DNA from: Actinoplanes utahensis
GTDB taxonomy: Bacteria > Actinomycetota > Actinomycetes > Mycobacteriales > Micromonosporaceae
Assembly: GCF_016862455.1 (NCBI RefSeq)
Contig: NZ_BOMZ01000028.1
Span: 1 to 36,712 of the forward strand
DNA: 36,712 nucleotides
Direction of reading: 5' to 3'
In this document: positions 23,480 through 30,962 of the stretch, one piece after another
Layout of the letters: each line of letters starts with the position of its first letter
Numbering within the stretch: the stretch's first letter is position 1
Notes under the pieces: generated by a model
Seen by the model: only the letters and a program-made list of their open reading frames with translations
Told to the model about the DNA's origin: nothing
The model's database searches: none
Position numbers and translations under genes: made by a program

Positions 23480-25105
23480 ATGGCTTTCGACACCGAGCTC
23501 CTGCTGTCCCTGACCGCGCGACGGCCGCTGATCCTCGGGCTGGGCGAGCCGACCCACGCCGAGCCCGCGTTCCCGCGCCTGCGCAACCGGATCCTGGAGG
23601 CCCTCGCCGGGCAGGGTTTCCGCTCGATCGCGATCGAGTCGGACCGGGCCGCCGCGCTCGCCATCGACGACTACGTGTGCGGCCGCCGGGACGACGTGCA
23701 CCTCGGCGGTCCCTACACGCACGAGGTGGATCTCGGCTCCGGGCTCACGCACGGTTTCGGCCTGCTGCCCGCCAACCGCGAGCTGATCGACTGGCTGCGC
23801 GCCCACAACGAGACGAACGAGCACATCACCTTCCACGGCTTCGACGCCCCGGTGGACGTCACCGGCGCCGCCAGCCCCGGGCCCTACCTGCGGGAACTCC
23901 GCGACTACCTGGGCGTCCCGGCGCCCGAGCTGGACGAGTTGCTCGGCGACGAGAGCCGCTGGACCGACCCGGCGATCATGATGGAGGACGCGACGCGATC
24001 TCCCGGCCGGTCACCGGAGGCTGCCGCGCTGCGCGGTCTGGCGGAGGATCTCCGGACGATGTCGTACGGCTCCGCGCCCCGCCGGCACAGGGACTCCGGT
24101 TCCCGTTCCTGGTATCGGGCGGAGGTGCTGGCGGCGACGGCGATCGGCCTGCTCACCTACCACGCGGCGATGGCCGAGCCGATGCCGCTGTCGGCCCGGA
24201 TGTCCCGCCTCCTCGGGGTGCGGGACGCGCTGATGGCCCGCAACCTGCTCGACATCGTCGCCCACGAACGCGACCGTGGCCCGACCCTGGTCTTCGCCGC
24301 CAACGCCCACCTGCAACGGCATCCGAGCAGCTGGACCGCCCACTGGGACGGCCAGGACGTGGTCGCCGAGTGGGACGGCGCCGGTTCGATCGTGTCCGCG
24401 CTGCTCGGCGACCGGTACGTGTTCGTCGCCGGCAGTCTCGGCGCGAGCCCCTCCCTGGGCCTGCGGGCCCCCGAGCCGGGCACGTTCGAGGACGGGCTGG
24501 GCCCCGAGACCGGCCTGTTCACGCCGGACCGCATCGGCGGCGGCCCGGCCCCCCGCGGCGACACCGCGAACGGCTGGCCGTCGTTCCCGCTCGACGCCGA
24601 GACGATCGCCGGCTGCGACGCGATCCTGCACGTCGGGTCCGGTCCGGGAGCCGCCGACGCCGCGCGGATCAGCGGCCTGCCGGGGGTGACCGCGACCCGG
24701 ATCGAGCCGGGGTCCGAGATGCCGCCGTACACCTGGGGCGACCGGTTCTTCTTCGCCGGCGAGGACCGGATGCGGCCGTTCGCGACGATCGTGTATTCCG
24801 ACGTCCCGGACTTCGACGAGCGGTCCCGCCTGTCCGAGCCGGGCCGCTACCGGGTCAACGTCGAAGTGGGGCGGGACGAGTTCCGGAAGCTGTTCGGGTA
24901 CGGCCCGGAGGAGTTCGCCGAGCACAGCGCGGGGATCGACTTCGCGGAGCCGGACCAGCTGCTGCCGCACCCGGCCTACGCGGTGCAGGGCTGGGCGTGC
25001 GTGGTCGATCCCGGCCCGGCGACCGCCGCCGAACTGGACCGGCTGCTGAGCGAGGCGCGTTCCCGCTCGCTGGCTCGCGAACAGCGCCGGGCCCGCCCGG
25101 CGTAA
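23480..25105 (+). CDS. erythromycin esterase-family hydrolase fused to a DUF6194 domain
   Basis: A 541-residue two-domain protein. Residues 1 to about 320 follow the erythromycin-esterase (EreA/B-like) fold. They have LGEPTHAEP (E23, H26, where family members keep Glu and the catalytic His), AIESDR (E53), a FHGFDAP block and the late NAHLQR. Residues about 372-530 resemble DUF6194: DRFFFAG then RPFATIVYSDVPDFDERSRL, RYRVNVEVGRDEF and HPAYAVQGWACVVDPGP. Family members open macrolide lactones or have unknown substrates. The ATG lies directly behind the divergent MerR operator region, with no spaced binding site. A regulator-controlled resistance or detoxification role is inference. Confidence 0.8.
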   Translation: MAFDTELLLSLTARRPLILGLGEPTHAEPAFPRLRNRILEALAGQGFRSIAIESDRAAALAIDDYVCGRRDDVHLGGPYTHEVDLGSGLTHGFGLLPANRELIDWLRAHNETNEHITFHGFDAPVDVTGAASPGPYLRELRDYLGVPAPELDELLGDESRWTDPAIMMEDATRSPGRSPEAAALRGLAEDLRTMSYGSAPRRHRDSGSRSWYRAEVLAATAIGLLTYHAAMAEPMPLSARMSRLLGVRDALMARNLLDIVAHERDRGPTLVFAANAHLQRHPSSWTAHWDGQDVVAEWDGAGSIVSALLGDRYVFVAGSLGASPSLGLRAPEPGTFEDGLGPETGLFTPDRIGGGPAPRGDTANGWPSFPLDAETIAGCDAILHVGSGPGAADAARISGLPGVTATRIEPGSEMPPYTWGDRFFFAGEDRMRPFATIVYSDVPDFDERSRLSEPGRYRVNVEVGRDEFRKLFGYGPEEFAEHSAGIDFAEPDQLLPHPAYAVQGWACVVDPGPATAAELDRLLSEARSRSLAREQRRARPA

Positions 25106-25292
25106 GCCGGGAAGAACCGCGACCATCGCATTCGGCCCGCAGGGTGCGGACGGTCCGGGCCCGCGCCTGCCCGTTCCGGAGCGCCACGGGACCCTTCGTG
25201 GCCCGTACGACGCATAGGTCTTGACCGGATCGTTCCGCCTCGCGGCGCGATGGTGCCTTCAGCCGGGACGGGCCGCGGCGTTGAATCGAACC

Positions 25293-25877
25293 ATGACCAA
25301 CGCACTCGTCGTGATCGACGTCCAGGAGTCGTTCCGCGCCCGGCCGCTCTGGGCCACCACCAGCAACCCCCGAATCATCGAGAACGTCGGGCGACTGGTC
25401 GACGCGGCACGGGCCGCGGGTGAGCCGGTGATCTGGGTGATCCACTCCGAACCGGGCACCGGAAACGTGTTCGATCCGGAGAGCGGGTTCGTCCGGGTCG
25501 TCGACGAGCTGAAGCCGGCGGCCGGCGAGCCGGTGCTGACGAAGACCGTTCACAACGCGTTCACCACCACTGACCTGCAGCATCGGCTCACCGTGGCGGG
25601 GATTCGAGCGATCACGGTCTGCGGCCTGCGCACCGAGCAGTGCGTGGAGACGACCGCACGGTTCGCCTCCGATCTGGGGTACGAGGTGACGTTCGCGGTC
25701 GACGCCACCGCCACCCACCCGATCCCGCACCCGGACGCCCCCGCCGGCCAGAGTGTCGAGGAGTTGCTGGCCGACCCCCGTACGCTGGCGGCCGAGGACG
25801 TGGTGGCCCGCACCGTCTACGCGCTGTCCGGCCGCTTCGCAGAAGTCAAGACCGTCGCGGAGATCATCGGGGAGTGA
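25293..25877 (+). CDS. isochorismatase-like cysteine hydrolase
   Basis: A 194-residue hydrolase with the complete triad of the family: D9 (VVIDVQ), K84 (VLTKTVHNAF) and C117 (RTEQCVETT), with the cis-peptide region VCGLRTEQC. Members act on isochorismate, nicotinamide, N-carbamoyl compounds and other amides; the substrate here is unknown. The ATG at 25293 is supported by the family start. It is followed 7 nt later by the GlxA-type regulator. That pairing recurs in actinobacteria and suggests the regulator controls it. Confidence 0.88.
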   Translation: MTNALVVIDVQESFRARPLWATTSNPRIIENVGRLVDAARAAGEPVIWVIHSEPGTGNVFDPESGFVRVVDELKPAAGEPVLTKTVHNAFTTTDLQHRLTVAGIRAITVCGLRTEQCVETTARFASDLGYEVTFAVDATATHPIPHPDAPAGQSVEELLADPRTLAAEDVVARTVYALSGRFAEVKTVAEIIGE

Positions 25878-25884
25878 CCGGATC

Positions 25885-26784
25885 GTGAGCAGGGTGCTGT
25901 TCGTCCTGACGCCGCAGGTGCACCTGCTCGACCTCGCCGGACCGGCCCAGGTGTTCTCGACCGCGCCCGGTTACGAGCTGTCCTATGTCGCGGAGGCCAC
26001 GCCCGTGCCGACCTGGCAGGGCGTGTCGCTGCAGGCCGGCACGTCGTGGCCGGCGCTGACCGCGGATGATCTCGTGCTGGTTCCCGGCTGGCGCGACGGT
26101 TTCGGCCATCTCTCCGCGGAGACGGTGTCCCGGATCGCCGCGCACCACACCGCCGGCGGCACCGTGGCCAGCGTCTGCGCCGGAGCCGACGCGCTCGGCC
26201 GGGCCGGCCTGCTCGCCGGCCGTCGCTGCACCACCCACCACGACCTGCAGGAACGGCTCGCCCGCAGCTATCCCGACGCGACGGTGGTCCGGGACGTCCT
26301 CTACGTCTGCGACGACCGGGTGGTCACGTCGGCCGGCATCGCCAGCGGTATCGACCTGGCCCTGCACCTGGTCGCTCAGCGACACGGCCCGGCGGTGGCC
26401 GCCTGGGTGGCCCGGGAGATGGTCGTCTACGCCCGCCGAAACGGCGACGAACATCAGCACAGCGCCATGCTGCGGCACCGCGCCCACCTCAGCGACGTGG
26501 TGCACCGGGTCCAGGACCGGATCGACGCCGACTTCGCCGCCACCCTGCCGCTGGCCGACCTGGCCGGCGGCGCGGGGGTCAGCGAGCGCACCCTGACCCG
26601 CCTGTTCACCGCCGCGACCGGGCGCACCCCGCTGCGGTACCAGCAGTTGCTGCGGGTGGAACGCGCGGAGTACCTGATCGGTCACGGCGCGACCGCGGAG
26701 GCGGCGGCCCGGGCGGTCGGATTCACCGACGCACGGATGCTGCGCCGCCTCCGCCTCCGCGCCCGCGTTCCCGACCGTGTGTGA
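25885..26784 (+). CDS. GlxA-family transcriptional regulator (DJ-1/PfpI plus AraC HTH)
   Basis: A 299-residue regulator. Residues 1-165 form a DJ-1/PfpI-like domain with the elbow Cys98 in SVCAGADALGRAGLLAG and a TTHHDL block. Residues about 200-299 are an AraC/XylS DNA-binding domain with two helix-turn-helices (LADLAGGAGVSERTLTRLF and AAARAVGFTDARMLRRLR). It presumably senses a small ligand through the first domain. The start is GTG at 25885. It is close behind the isochorismatase gene, likely as one transcription unit. Confidence 0.9.
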   Translation: MSRVLFVLTPQVHLLDLAGPAQVFSTAPGYELSYVAEATPVPTWQGVSLQAGTSWPALTADDLVLVPGWRDGFGHLSAETVSRIAAHHTAGGTVASVCAGADALGRAGLLAGRRCTTHHDLQERLARSYPDATVVRDVLYVCDDRVVTSAGIASGIDLALHLVAQRHGPAVAAWVAREMVVYARRNGDEHQHSAMLRHRAHLSDVVHRVQDRIDADFAATLPLADLAGGAGVSERTLTRLFTAATGRTPLRYQQLLRVERAEYLIGHGATAEAAARAVGFTDARMLRRLRLRARVPDRV

Positions 26785-26989
26785 AGTCCGGGTGCGAAAC
26801 AGCGGTCGATGGCTTCGTTCGAGCACCTTCGTGGTCACGAAACAGTGTTCGCGTCGATGAGATTGGTCGACGAGTTCCCGACGGCAGCCGTTCCGCGACC
26901 GGCGACCCACCAGCGTCCCACTCGACCGCGAGCAGATCGTCGACGCCGAGAGCATCGACGCGGTCCGCATGCGGCGCGTCGCCGCCTGA
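26785..26989 (+). other. intergenic stretch with a possible coding remnant
   Basis: No intact gene is seen in 26785-27005. Two short pieces read like protein in different frames: SMRLVDEFPTAAVPRP from about 26857, and SVPLDREQIVDAESIDAVRM ending at TGA 26987. They could be the frameshifted tail of a lost gene. Evidence is weak. Confidence 0.25.
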
Positions 26990-27005
26990 CCCGGCATGTC
27001 ACCCG

Positions 27006-27647
27006 ATGAGCGCCGCCCTCGCCCACGTCGCCGCGCGCATCCTCGCCCTCGGCGACACCGGCCCCCGCATCGCCGTCGACGGCGTGGACGGCTCCGGGAA
27101 GACCACCTTCGCCGACCGGCTCGCGGAGAGGGTCCGGTCGCTCGGCCGCCCGGTGGTGCGGATCTCCCTGGACGACTTCCACCACGTACGGGCGATCCGT
27201 CACCGGCGGGGCCGCGATTCACCGGACGGTTTCTGGCTCGATTCGTACGACTACGAGCGCTTCCACCGCGACGTCCTCGCCCCGTTCGCCCCGGGCGGGT
27301 CGCGGCGCTACCGCCCGGCCGCCCACGACCTCACCACCGACGCCGTCCTCGACCCCGAGCCGCGTACCGCCGAGCCCACCGCGGTCCTCCTCGTCGACGG
27401 CCTGTTCCTGCACCGCCCGGAACTCGTCACCGCCTGGGATCTCTCCGTCTTCCTGGACGTCCCGTTCGAGGTGACCGCCCTGCGCATGTCCCTCCGCGAC
27501 GGCACCCCTCCCGACCCGGACCACCCCGGCATGCGCCGTTACGTGGCGGGCCAGCGCATCTACTTCCGCGCCTGCTCCCCGCAGTCCCAGGCCACCATCC
27601 TGATCGACAACCAGGACTTCACCACCCCCCGCATCATCCGGGGATGA
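27006..27647 (+). CDS. uridine-kinase-like P-loop kinase
   Basis: A 213-residue P-loop protein. Walker A is GVDGSGKTT (26-34), DDFHH (56-60) corresponds to the substrate-binding region of uridine/phosphoribulokinase-like enzymes, and VLLVDGLFLH is the Walker-B-like strand. It probably phosphorylates a nucleoside or similar hydroxyl compound; the substrate is unknown. ATG at 27006 is preferred over the longer upstream frame, which enters the degenerate intergenic stretch. It is convergent with the small HTH gene. Confidence 0.83.
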   Translation: MSAALAHVAARILALGDTGPRIAVDGVDGSGKTTFADRLAERVRSLGRPVVRISLDDFHHVRAIRHRRGRDSPDGFWLDSYDYERFHRDVLAPFAPGGSRRYRPAAHDLTTDAVLDPEPRTAEPTAVLLVDGLFLHRPELVTAWDLSVFLDVPFEVTALRMSLRDGTPPDPDHPGMRRYVAGQRIYFRACSPQSQATILIDNQDFTTPRIIRG

Positions 27648-27663
27648 CGTTCGCCGGCGGCCG

Positions 27664-27849
27664 CTATTCCTTCTCGTCCTCGTGGACGCGGTGGGACCGG
27701 TTCGCGGCCCACTGCCGAACGTCGGAAGTCCGCCAGATCCGCCCCACCGACAGGTGGGCGATCGGTGCGGGAAAATCGGGGCGTTCGACGAGTACGGCCA
27801 CGCGCTGGCGACTGACGCCGAGGTAGTCGGCGATCTCTCCGGCGGCCAT
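27664..27849 (-). CDS. small helix-turn-helix DNA-binding protein
   Basis: A 61-residue protein. It starts MAAGEIADYLGVSRQRVAVL, an excisionase/MerR-like helix-turn-helix, and continues with ERPDFPAPIAHLSVGRIWRT and SDVRQWAANR. This is a common small actinobacterial DNA-binding type whose partner protein is usually not known. The ATG at 27849 follows GGAAG with 5-nt spacing. Upstream it abuts the truncated histidine kinase remnant on the other strand, so its native promoter may have been lost or newly formed there. Confidence 0.72.
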   Translation of the reverse strand: MAAGEIADYLGVSRQRVAVLVERPDFPAPIAHLSVGRIWRTSDVRQWAANRSHRVHEDEKE

Positions 27850-27873
27850 GACCTCTTCCGTGGTCGCTGACCC

Positions 27874-28235
27874 GTCGACAGCCTCCGCGATGACGGCTAT
27901 CCGATCACGCCGGCACTGTCCGAGACGGCCGGCGCACCACCACCGGTCGAGGAGTCCGCCTACCGGGTCGTGCAGGAGGCGCTGACGAATGTGGTCCGCC
28001 ACGCCGGCCGGGTGGCGACATCCGTCGAGGTCACCAGCCGCCCGGACGGGCTCGGCATCTCGGTGCCCAACGCGCCCCGGTCGCCGGTCCGTCCGGGGCC
28101 GGACCGGGCAGCGGACACGGCCTGGCCGGGATGCGGGACCGTGTCGCGTTGTACGAGGGCACCGTGACGACCGGCCCATGTCCGGACGGTGGTTACGCGG
28201 TGCGCGTTCAGTTCCCACTACGGTCGATGAACCAG
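27874..28235 (+). pseudogene. 3' remnant of a histidine kinase gene, frameshifted
   Basis: The readable part begins after an in-frame TGA at about 27868. It has the kinase ATP-binding N box (SAYRVVQEALTNVVRHAG, around 27950-28010) and then SVEVTSRPDGLGISVPNAP. The frame then changes near 28085. The G2 region follows in another frame as GSGHGLAGMRDRVALYEGT, ending about VQFPL. The sensor, HisKA_3 and phosphorylated His are absent. It is therefore 5'-truncated as well as frameshifted. The response regulator remnant begins about 35 nt further on, so the two were once an operon of the same NarX/LuxR type as the intact pair at 12.7-14.5 kb. Confidence 0.75.
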
Positions 28236-28269
28236 ACGGCGCCCGCTGACCGCAGCGAGGGGAAGCGAC

Positions 28270-28599
28270 GTGGCTGGACTGGCGGTCGACGCCGACGGCA
28301 CTACCGAGCCGATCCGGGTCCTGGTCGTGGACGACGAAGCGCTGGTACGAGCCGGATTCCGGGTGCTCCTGGAAACCTCACCGGGGCTCACGGTGGTCGG
28401 CGAGGCGGCCGACGGTGCCGCGGCGATCCGGCAGAGCCGTGCACTCCGGCCGGACGTCCTGCTCATGGACATCCGCATGCCCGCCATGGACGGCCTCGAA
28501 GCCACCCGGCACATTGCCGCCGACGCCAGCATCGACGCCCGTCTGCTGATAGTCACGACCTTCGGGGAGGACGAGCACGTCTTCGCCGCTCGCTCGGCA
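28270..28599 (+). pseudogene. truncated response regulator receiver domain
   Basis: From GTG 28270 a NarL-type receiver reads cleanly: IRVLVVDDEALVRAGFRVLL (D21/D22), phosphoacceptor D67 in LLMDIRMP and the switch Thr in VTTFGEDEHVFAA. It then changes to unrelated sequence near 28595. The conserved Lys region and the LuxR helix-turn-helix are missing. The frame stays open past the junction and runs on through the next gene to 29232, so a 320-residue fusion is possible on paper. No such domain order is known to me. Deletion of the 3' half is the simplest explanation. Confidence 0.72.
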
Positions 28600-28731
28600 A
28601 TCCCCGAAGGCGGCCCAGAGGACGCCCCCTCCCGGCGCGGCCGAACCCACGATGCTGCGGGCACGACACCAGCGTTTACAGCCGAGTCCCATACGGCCTC
28701 ACTGACCTCTGACGCCATTCGAAGGCATCGC

Positions 28732-29232
28732 ATGAATAGACCTGACCCCGCGATGAGTTCACGGATACAGTGCGGTATGCAGCCTCATCCCTACCTACCG
28801 GTTATTGGCACTCTACTGGGCGCCCTGATCGGGTCGGTCAGCACGTTCCTCATACAGCGGAGTTCTTTCGAGCGGGAACGACGTTCGCGACTCTTCGATG
28901 CGAGGCGTACGGCCTGTCTGACCATGCTATGTGCCTTTCATCAGCAGTATCTTCACCTGCTTGCGGTGCACGAGGAGAACACCGATGGCGAAGAACGCGA
29001 AAAGGCATTCCGGAGAATCGAATCAGACGAAGGCCAGTCCGCGCTCGATGGACTTCGGCTCGTCATGGACGGTGAGTCCGTTCGGCTGGCCCGTGAATTC
29101 TGGCAGCATCTTCGTGGGACACCCTTTGCCAAAGGCCGCGAGCAGCGGGTCGGAGAGTGGAAGATCGTGTACTGGAACAAGCGTACGAAGTTCTTCGAGG
29201 CGGTAAGCCGCTCGCTGGCGGCAGACCTATAG
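28732..29232 (+). CDS. membrane-anchored protein of unknown function
   Basis: A 166-residue protein with one N-terminal hydrophobic helix (PVIGTLLGALIGSVSTFLI) followed by a basic, Arg-rich stretch and a soluble helical domain (FERERRSRLFDARRTACLTM, later LAREFWQHLRG). ATG at 28732 is chosen because AAGG lies 6 nt upstream; ATG at 28777 is an alternative. Codon use is clearly less GC-rich than in the neighbours (TTC/TTT, CTT, ATA, CGA). It resembles in layout the TM-anchored protein at 35141-35701. The upstream frame is continuous with the receiver remnant. Confidence 0.6.
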   Translation: MNRPDPAMSSRIQCGMQPHPYLPVIGTLLGALIGSVSTFLIQRSSFERERRSRLFDARRTACLTMLCAFHQQYLHLLAVHEENTDGEEREKAFRRIESDEGQSALDGLRLVMDGESVRLAREFWQHLRGTPFAKGREQRVGEWKIVYWNKRTKFFEAVSRSLAADL

Positions 29233-29418
29233 CAGACAGTTGCAAAGAACATCACATGTCCTCAGATGCCGCCGTCCGGTATTGCCGGCCGAGACGATGG
29301 GCCTTGTGACTCTTCGCCGTTTCCACAGCCCGAGACTCACAAGATCGGCGGATTCATCGCGAACGGGTACGTCATCATCGAGACGGCAGCCTTGTCGACC
29401 GCCGGGCAGCGGCGTGTC

Positions 29419-29944
29419 TCAGATCCGCCCGGTGCCTAGAGCCCGTGCGAGCCGGTCGTTCTGCTCAGGCGTGATTCCTTGTGCCAGCCTTGTCCCGGAC
29501 CGGGGACTGTAGGGCCCATCGCACACCAGGATTCCGTCGAAGATCTCGTTGCTGCCGCTCGGCGATGTGGAGGAGTTCCCGCCACGCCAAACCGGGGCCG
29601 GCGGGGTGACCGTCCACCGTCGCCAGAGATCCCTGACGGTCCCGTTCGGGATGGGTTGCGAAGTACTCGATACCGCCGTCCTCGGGCAAGTTCGCGTACA
29701 CCACGACAGCGGCGTGACCGTCGTCGAACGGTACTCGGAAGACGGGCCAAGCCTTCTCGTTCATCAGCGCCTCGATTGCGGCGTCGACATCTGCGCCGGC
29801 CTCTCCGAACCGCTCCGCTAAAGGTACGGCTTGCTCGTCGCCTGACTCACACATCCACTCGAAGTAGGTTGCCCAGAACCCCGGCAGGGCGATCAGGCCC
29901 TCACCGGCCACGACTGGGGATTCCTCATAACCATTGATCAACAT
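29419..29944 (-). pseudogene. hypothetical protein gene with an apparent frameshift
   Basis: From ATG 29944 the frame reads well (MLINGYEESPVVAGEGLIAL through PFDDGHAAVVVYANLPEDGG to GLAWRELLHIAE at about 29575). In that frame the rest is Arg-rich and atypical, ending at 29465. In the frame one base further on, protein-like sequence continues: NEIFDGILVCDGPYSPRSG and later ITPEQNDRLARALGTGRI, ending at 29419. A single-base indel near 29560-29575 would join them. Upstream of the ATG the same frame encodes WTCVKCGATRTHID, a possible zinc-ribbon start without a clear start codon. The family is not recognised. Base composition is lower in GC than the surroundings. Confidence 0.5.
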
Positions 29945-30053
29945 TCGGCAAGGAAACCATACCTGTTTGGTCGGCACCCTGACCGCCAGACGTGCTGAAC
30001 TGTCGATATGAGTGCGCGTCGCGCCGCACTTCACGCACGTCCACCCGATGCGG

Positions 30054-30383
30054 TTACGATTCGTAACGTCCGAGCACCTTCTTGGGGGCACGATGGCGCC
30101 AGGCGGCGAGCAGCAATCGTTGCAGCCGCTCGGCATCGAGAGCCATGAGGTCAGCATCCAAACCGATGAGGGTCGCACCTCGGGTGAGTCGCTGACAGTC
30201 GCCGTGAACAAGTTCTGCTTCGATGTCAGCCACGTCGAGGTGCAGGAACAAGCGCCGATGATCCTTGGTCACAGAGGCAAAACCCTTATCGGCGACACGA
30301 AACGCCGGCATCCCGAAATGCGGTTTCTCATCCACCTCGGGCAGTCCGAGGGCAACAGTCCGTACGTCGTCGGGAGAAGCCAT
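30054..30383 (-). CDS. MmcQ/YjbR family protein
   Basis: A 109-residue protein with the YjbR-like pattern: VRTVALGLPEVDEKPHFGMP at the start, then AFRVADKGFASV and the ending LLLAAWRHRAPKKVLGRYE. The fold is a small DNA-binding-like CyaY/YjbR domain; the role is unknown. The start is ATG at 30383, preceded by GGGAGAAG-like sequence on the opposite strand only, so the binding site is weak. Codon use is less GC-rich than in the rest of the window. It is transcribed towards the frameshifted hypothetical gene. Confidence 0.78.
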   Translation of the reverse strand: MASPDDVRTVALGLPEVDEKPHFGMPAFRVADKGFASVTKDHRRLFLHLDVADIEAELVHGDCQRLTRGATLIGLDADLMALDAERLQRLLLAAWRHRAPKKVLGRYES

Positions 30384-30455
30384 GACGGCATACTGCCATG
30401 CACCGGCGTCAATTCAGCGGAGCATCACCGGGGCCGCCGCGGAGTGACGGAACGG

Positions 30456-30854
30456 CTAGGGTTTCGCGTCGAAGTGGGCGCGGGCCTCGAAGACCTGGTC
30501 CATGTGGGTCTCCGCCCACGCCTTGATCGCGATCATGACGGGGAAGAGCTCGTGGCCGAGCGGCGTCAGCTCGTAGTCGACGCGGACCGGCACCGAGGCG
30601 GTCACCGTGCGGGTGACCAGGCCGTCGCGTTCCAGCGTCCGTAACGTCTGGGTGAGCATCTTCTGGCTGACGCCGGCGATGCGGGCGGCGAGCTCGCTGT
30701 GCCGTTGCGGGCCGCCGGCGAGCGCCGGGACGACCAGCGCCACCCACTTGTCGGTGAGCCGGCTCAGCAGTTCACGGGTGGGGCAGGCGTCCAGGAACGC
30801 GTCGTACTCGCGTTTCGCCTGCTCCCGGCGTTGTTGCGCGGTCGTCGTAGCCAT
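30456..30854 (-). CDS. HxlR-family winged-helix regulator
   Basis: A 132-residue DUF24/HxlR regulator. It has CPTRELLSRLTDKWVALVVP at about 24-43, RHSELAARIAGVSQKMLTQT as recognition helix region, LRTLERDGLVTRTV and the wing with VDYELTPLGHEL. Such proteins usually repress a divergent oxidoreductase gene in response to reactive electrophiles. The Cys in DACPTRE (Cys24) sits where redox-sensing members carry theirs. The start is ATG at 30854. It is divergent from the oxidoreductase at 30963. Confidence 0.9.
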   Translation of the reverse strand: MATTTAQQRREQAKREYDAFLDACPTRELLSRLTDKWVALVVPALAGGPQRHSELAARIAGVSQKMLTQTLRTLERDGLVTRTVTASVPVRVDYELTPLGHELFPVMIAIKAWAETHMDQVFEARAHFDAKP

Positions 30855-30870
30855 CGTCGCCCTCCAGCGG

Positions 30871-30894
30871 TGCCCTAGGCACTCGAAGGTACCT
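30871..30894. promoter_or_regulatory. candidate HxlR operator
   Basis: The 108-bp divergent gap contains TGCCCTAGGCA (30871-30881) and the palindrome AGGTACCT (30887-30894) followed by ACTTTCTCAC. A TAGGTACCTT-type core between an HxlR gene and its divergent target is the usual operator position for this family. Confidence 0.45.
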
Positions 30895-30962
30895 ACTTTC
30901 TCACAGTGCCCCGAGATCCGTACGTTCGTGGTGTTCGAGAAACGCCACGAAGGAGACGAGTC

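Noticed and set aside
25186..25206. ACGGG...CCCGT dyad resembling a DevR/DosR-type box upstream of the isochorismatase
   Set aside because: Only five-base arms with an 11-nt gap and poor match to the known consensus; likely chance in GC-rich DNA.
25864..27222. 452-codon minus-strand open frame
   Set aside because: Antisense to the GlxA regulator and the start of the kinase; no domain-like sequence.
27650..30450. Prophage or insertion sequence in the scarred region
   Set aside because: No transposase, integrase, terminal inverted repeats or phage structural genes could be read.
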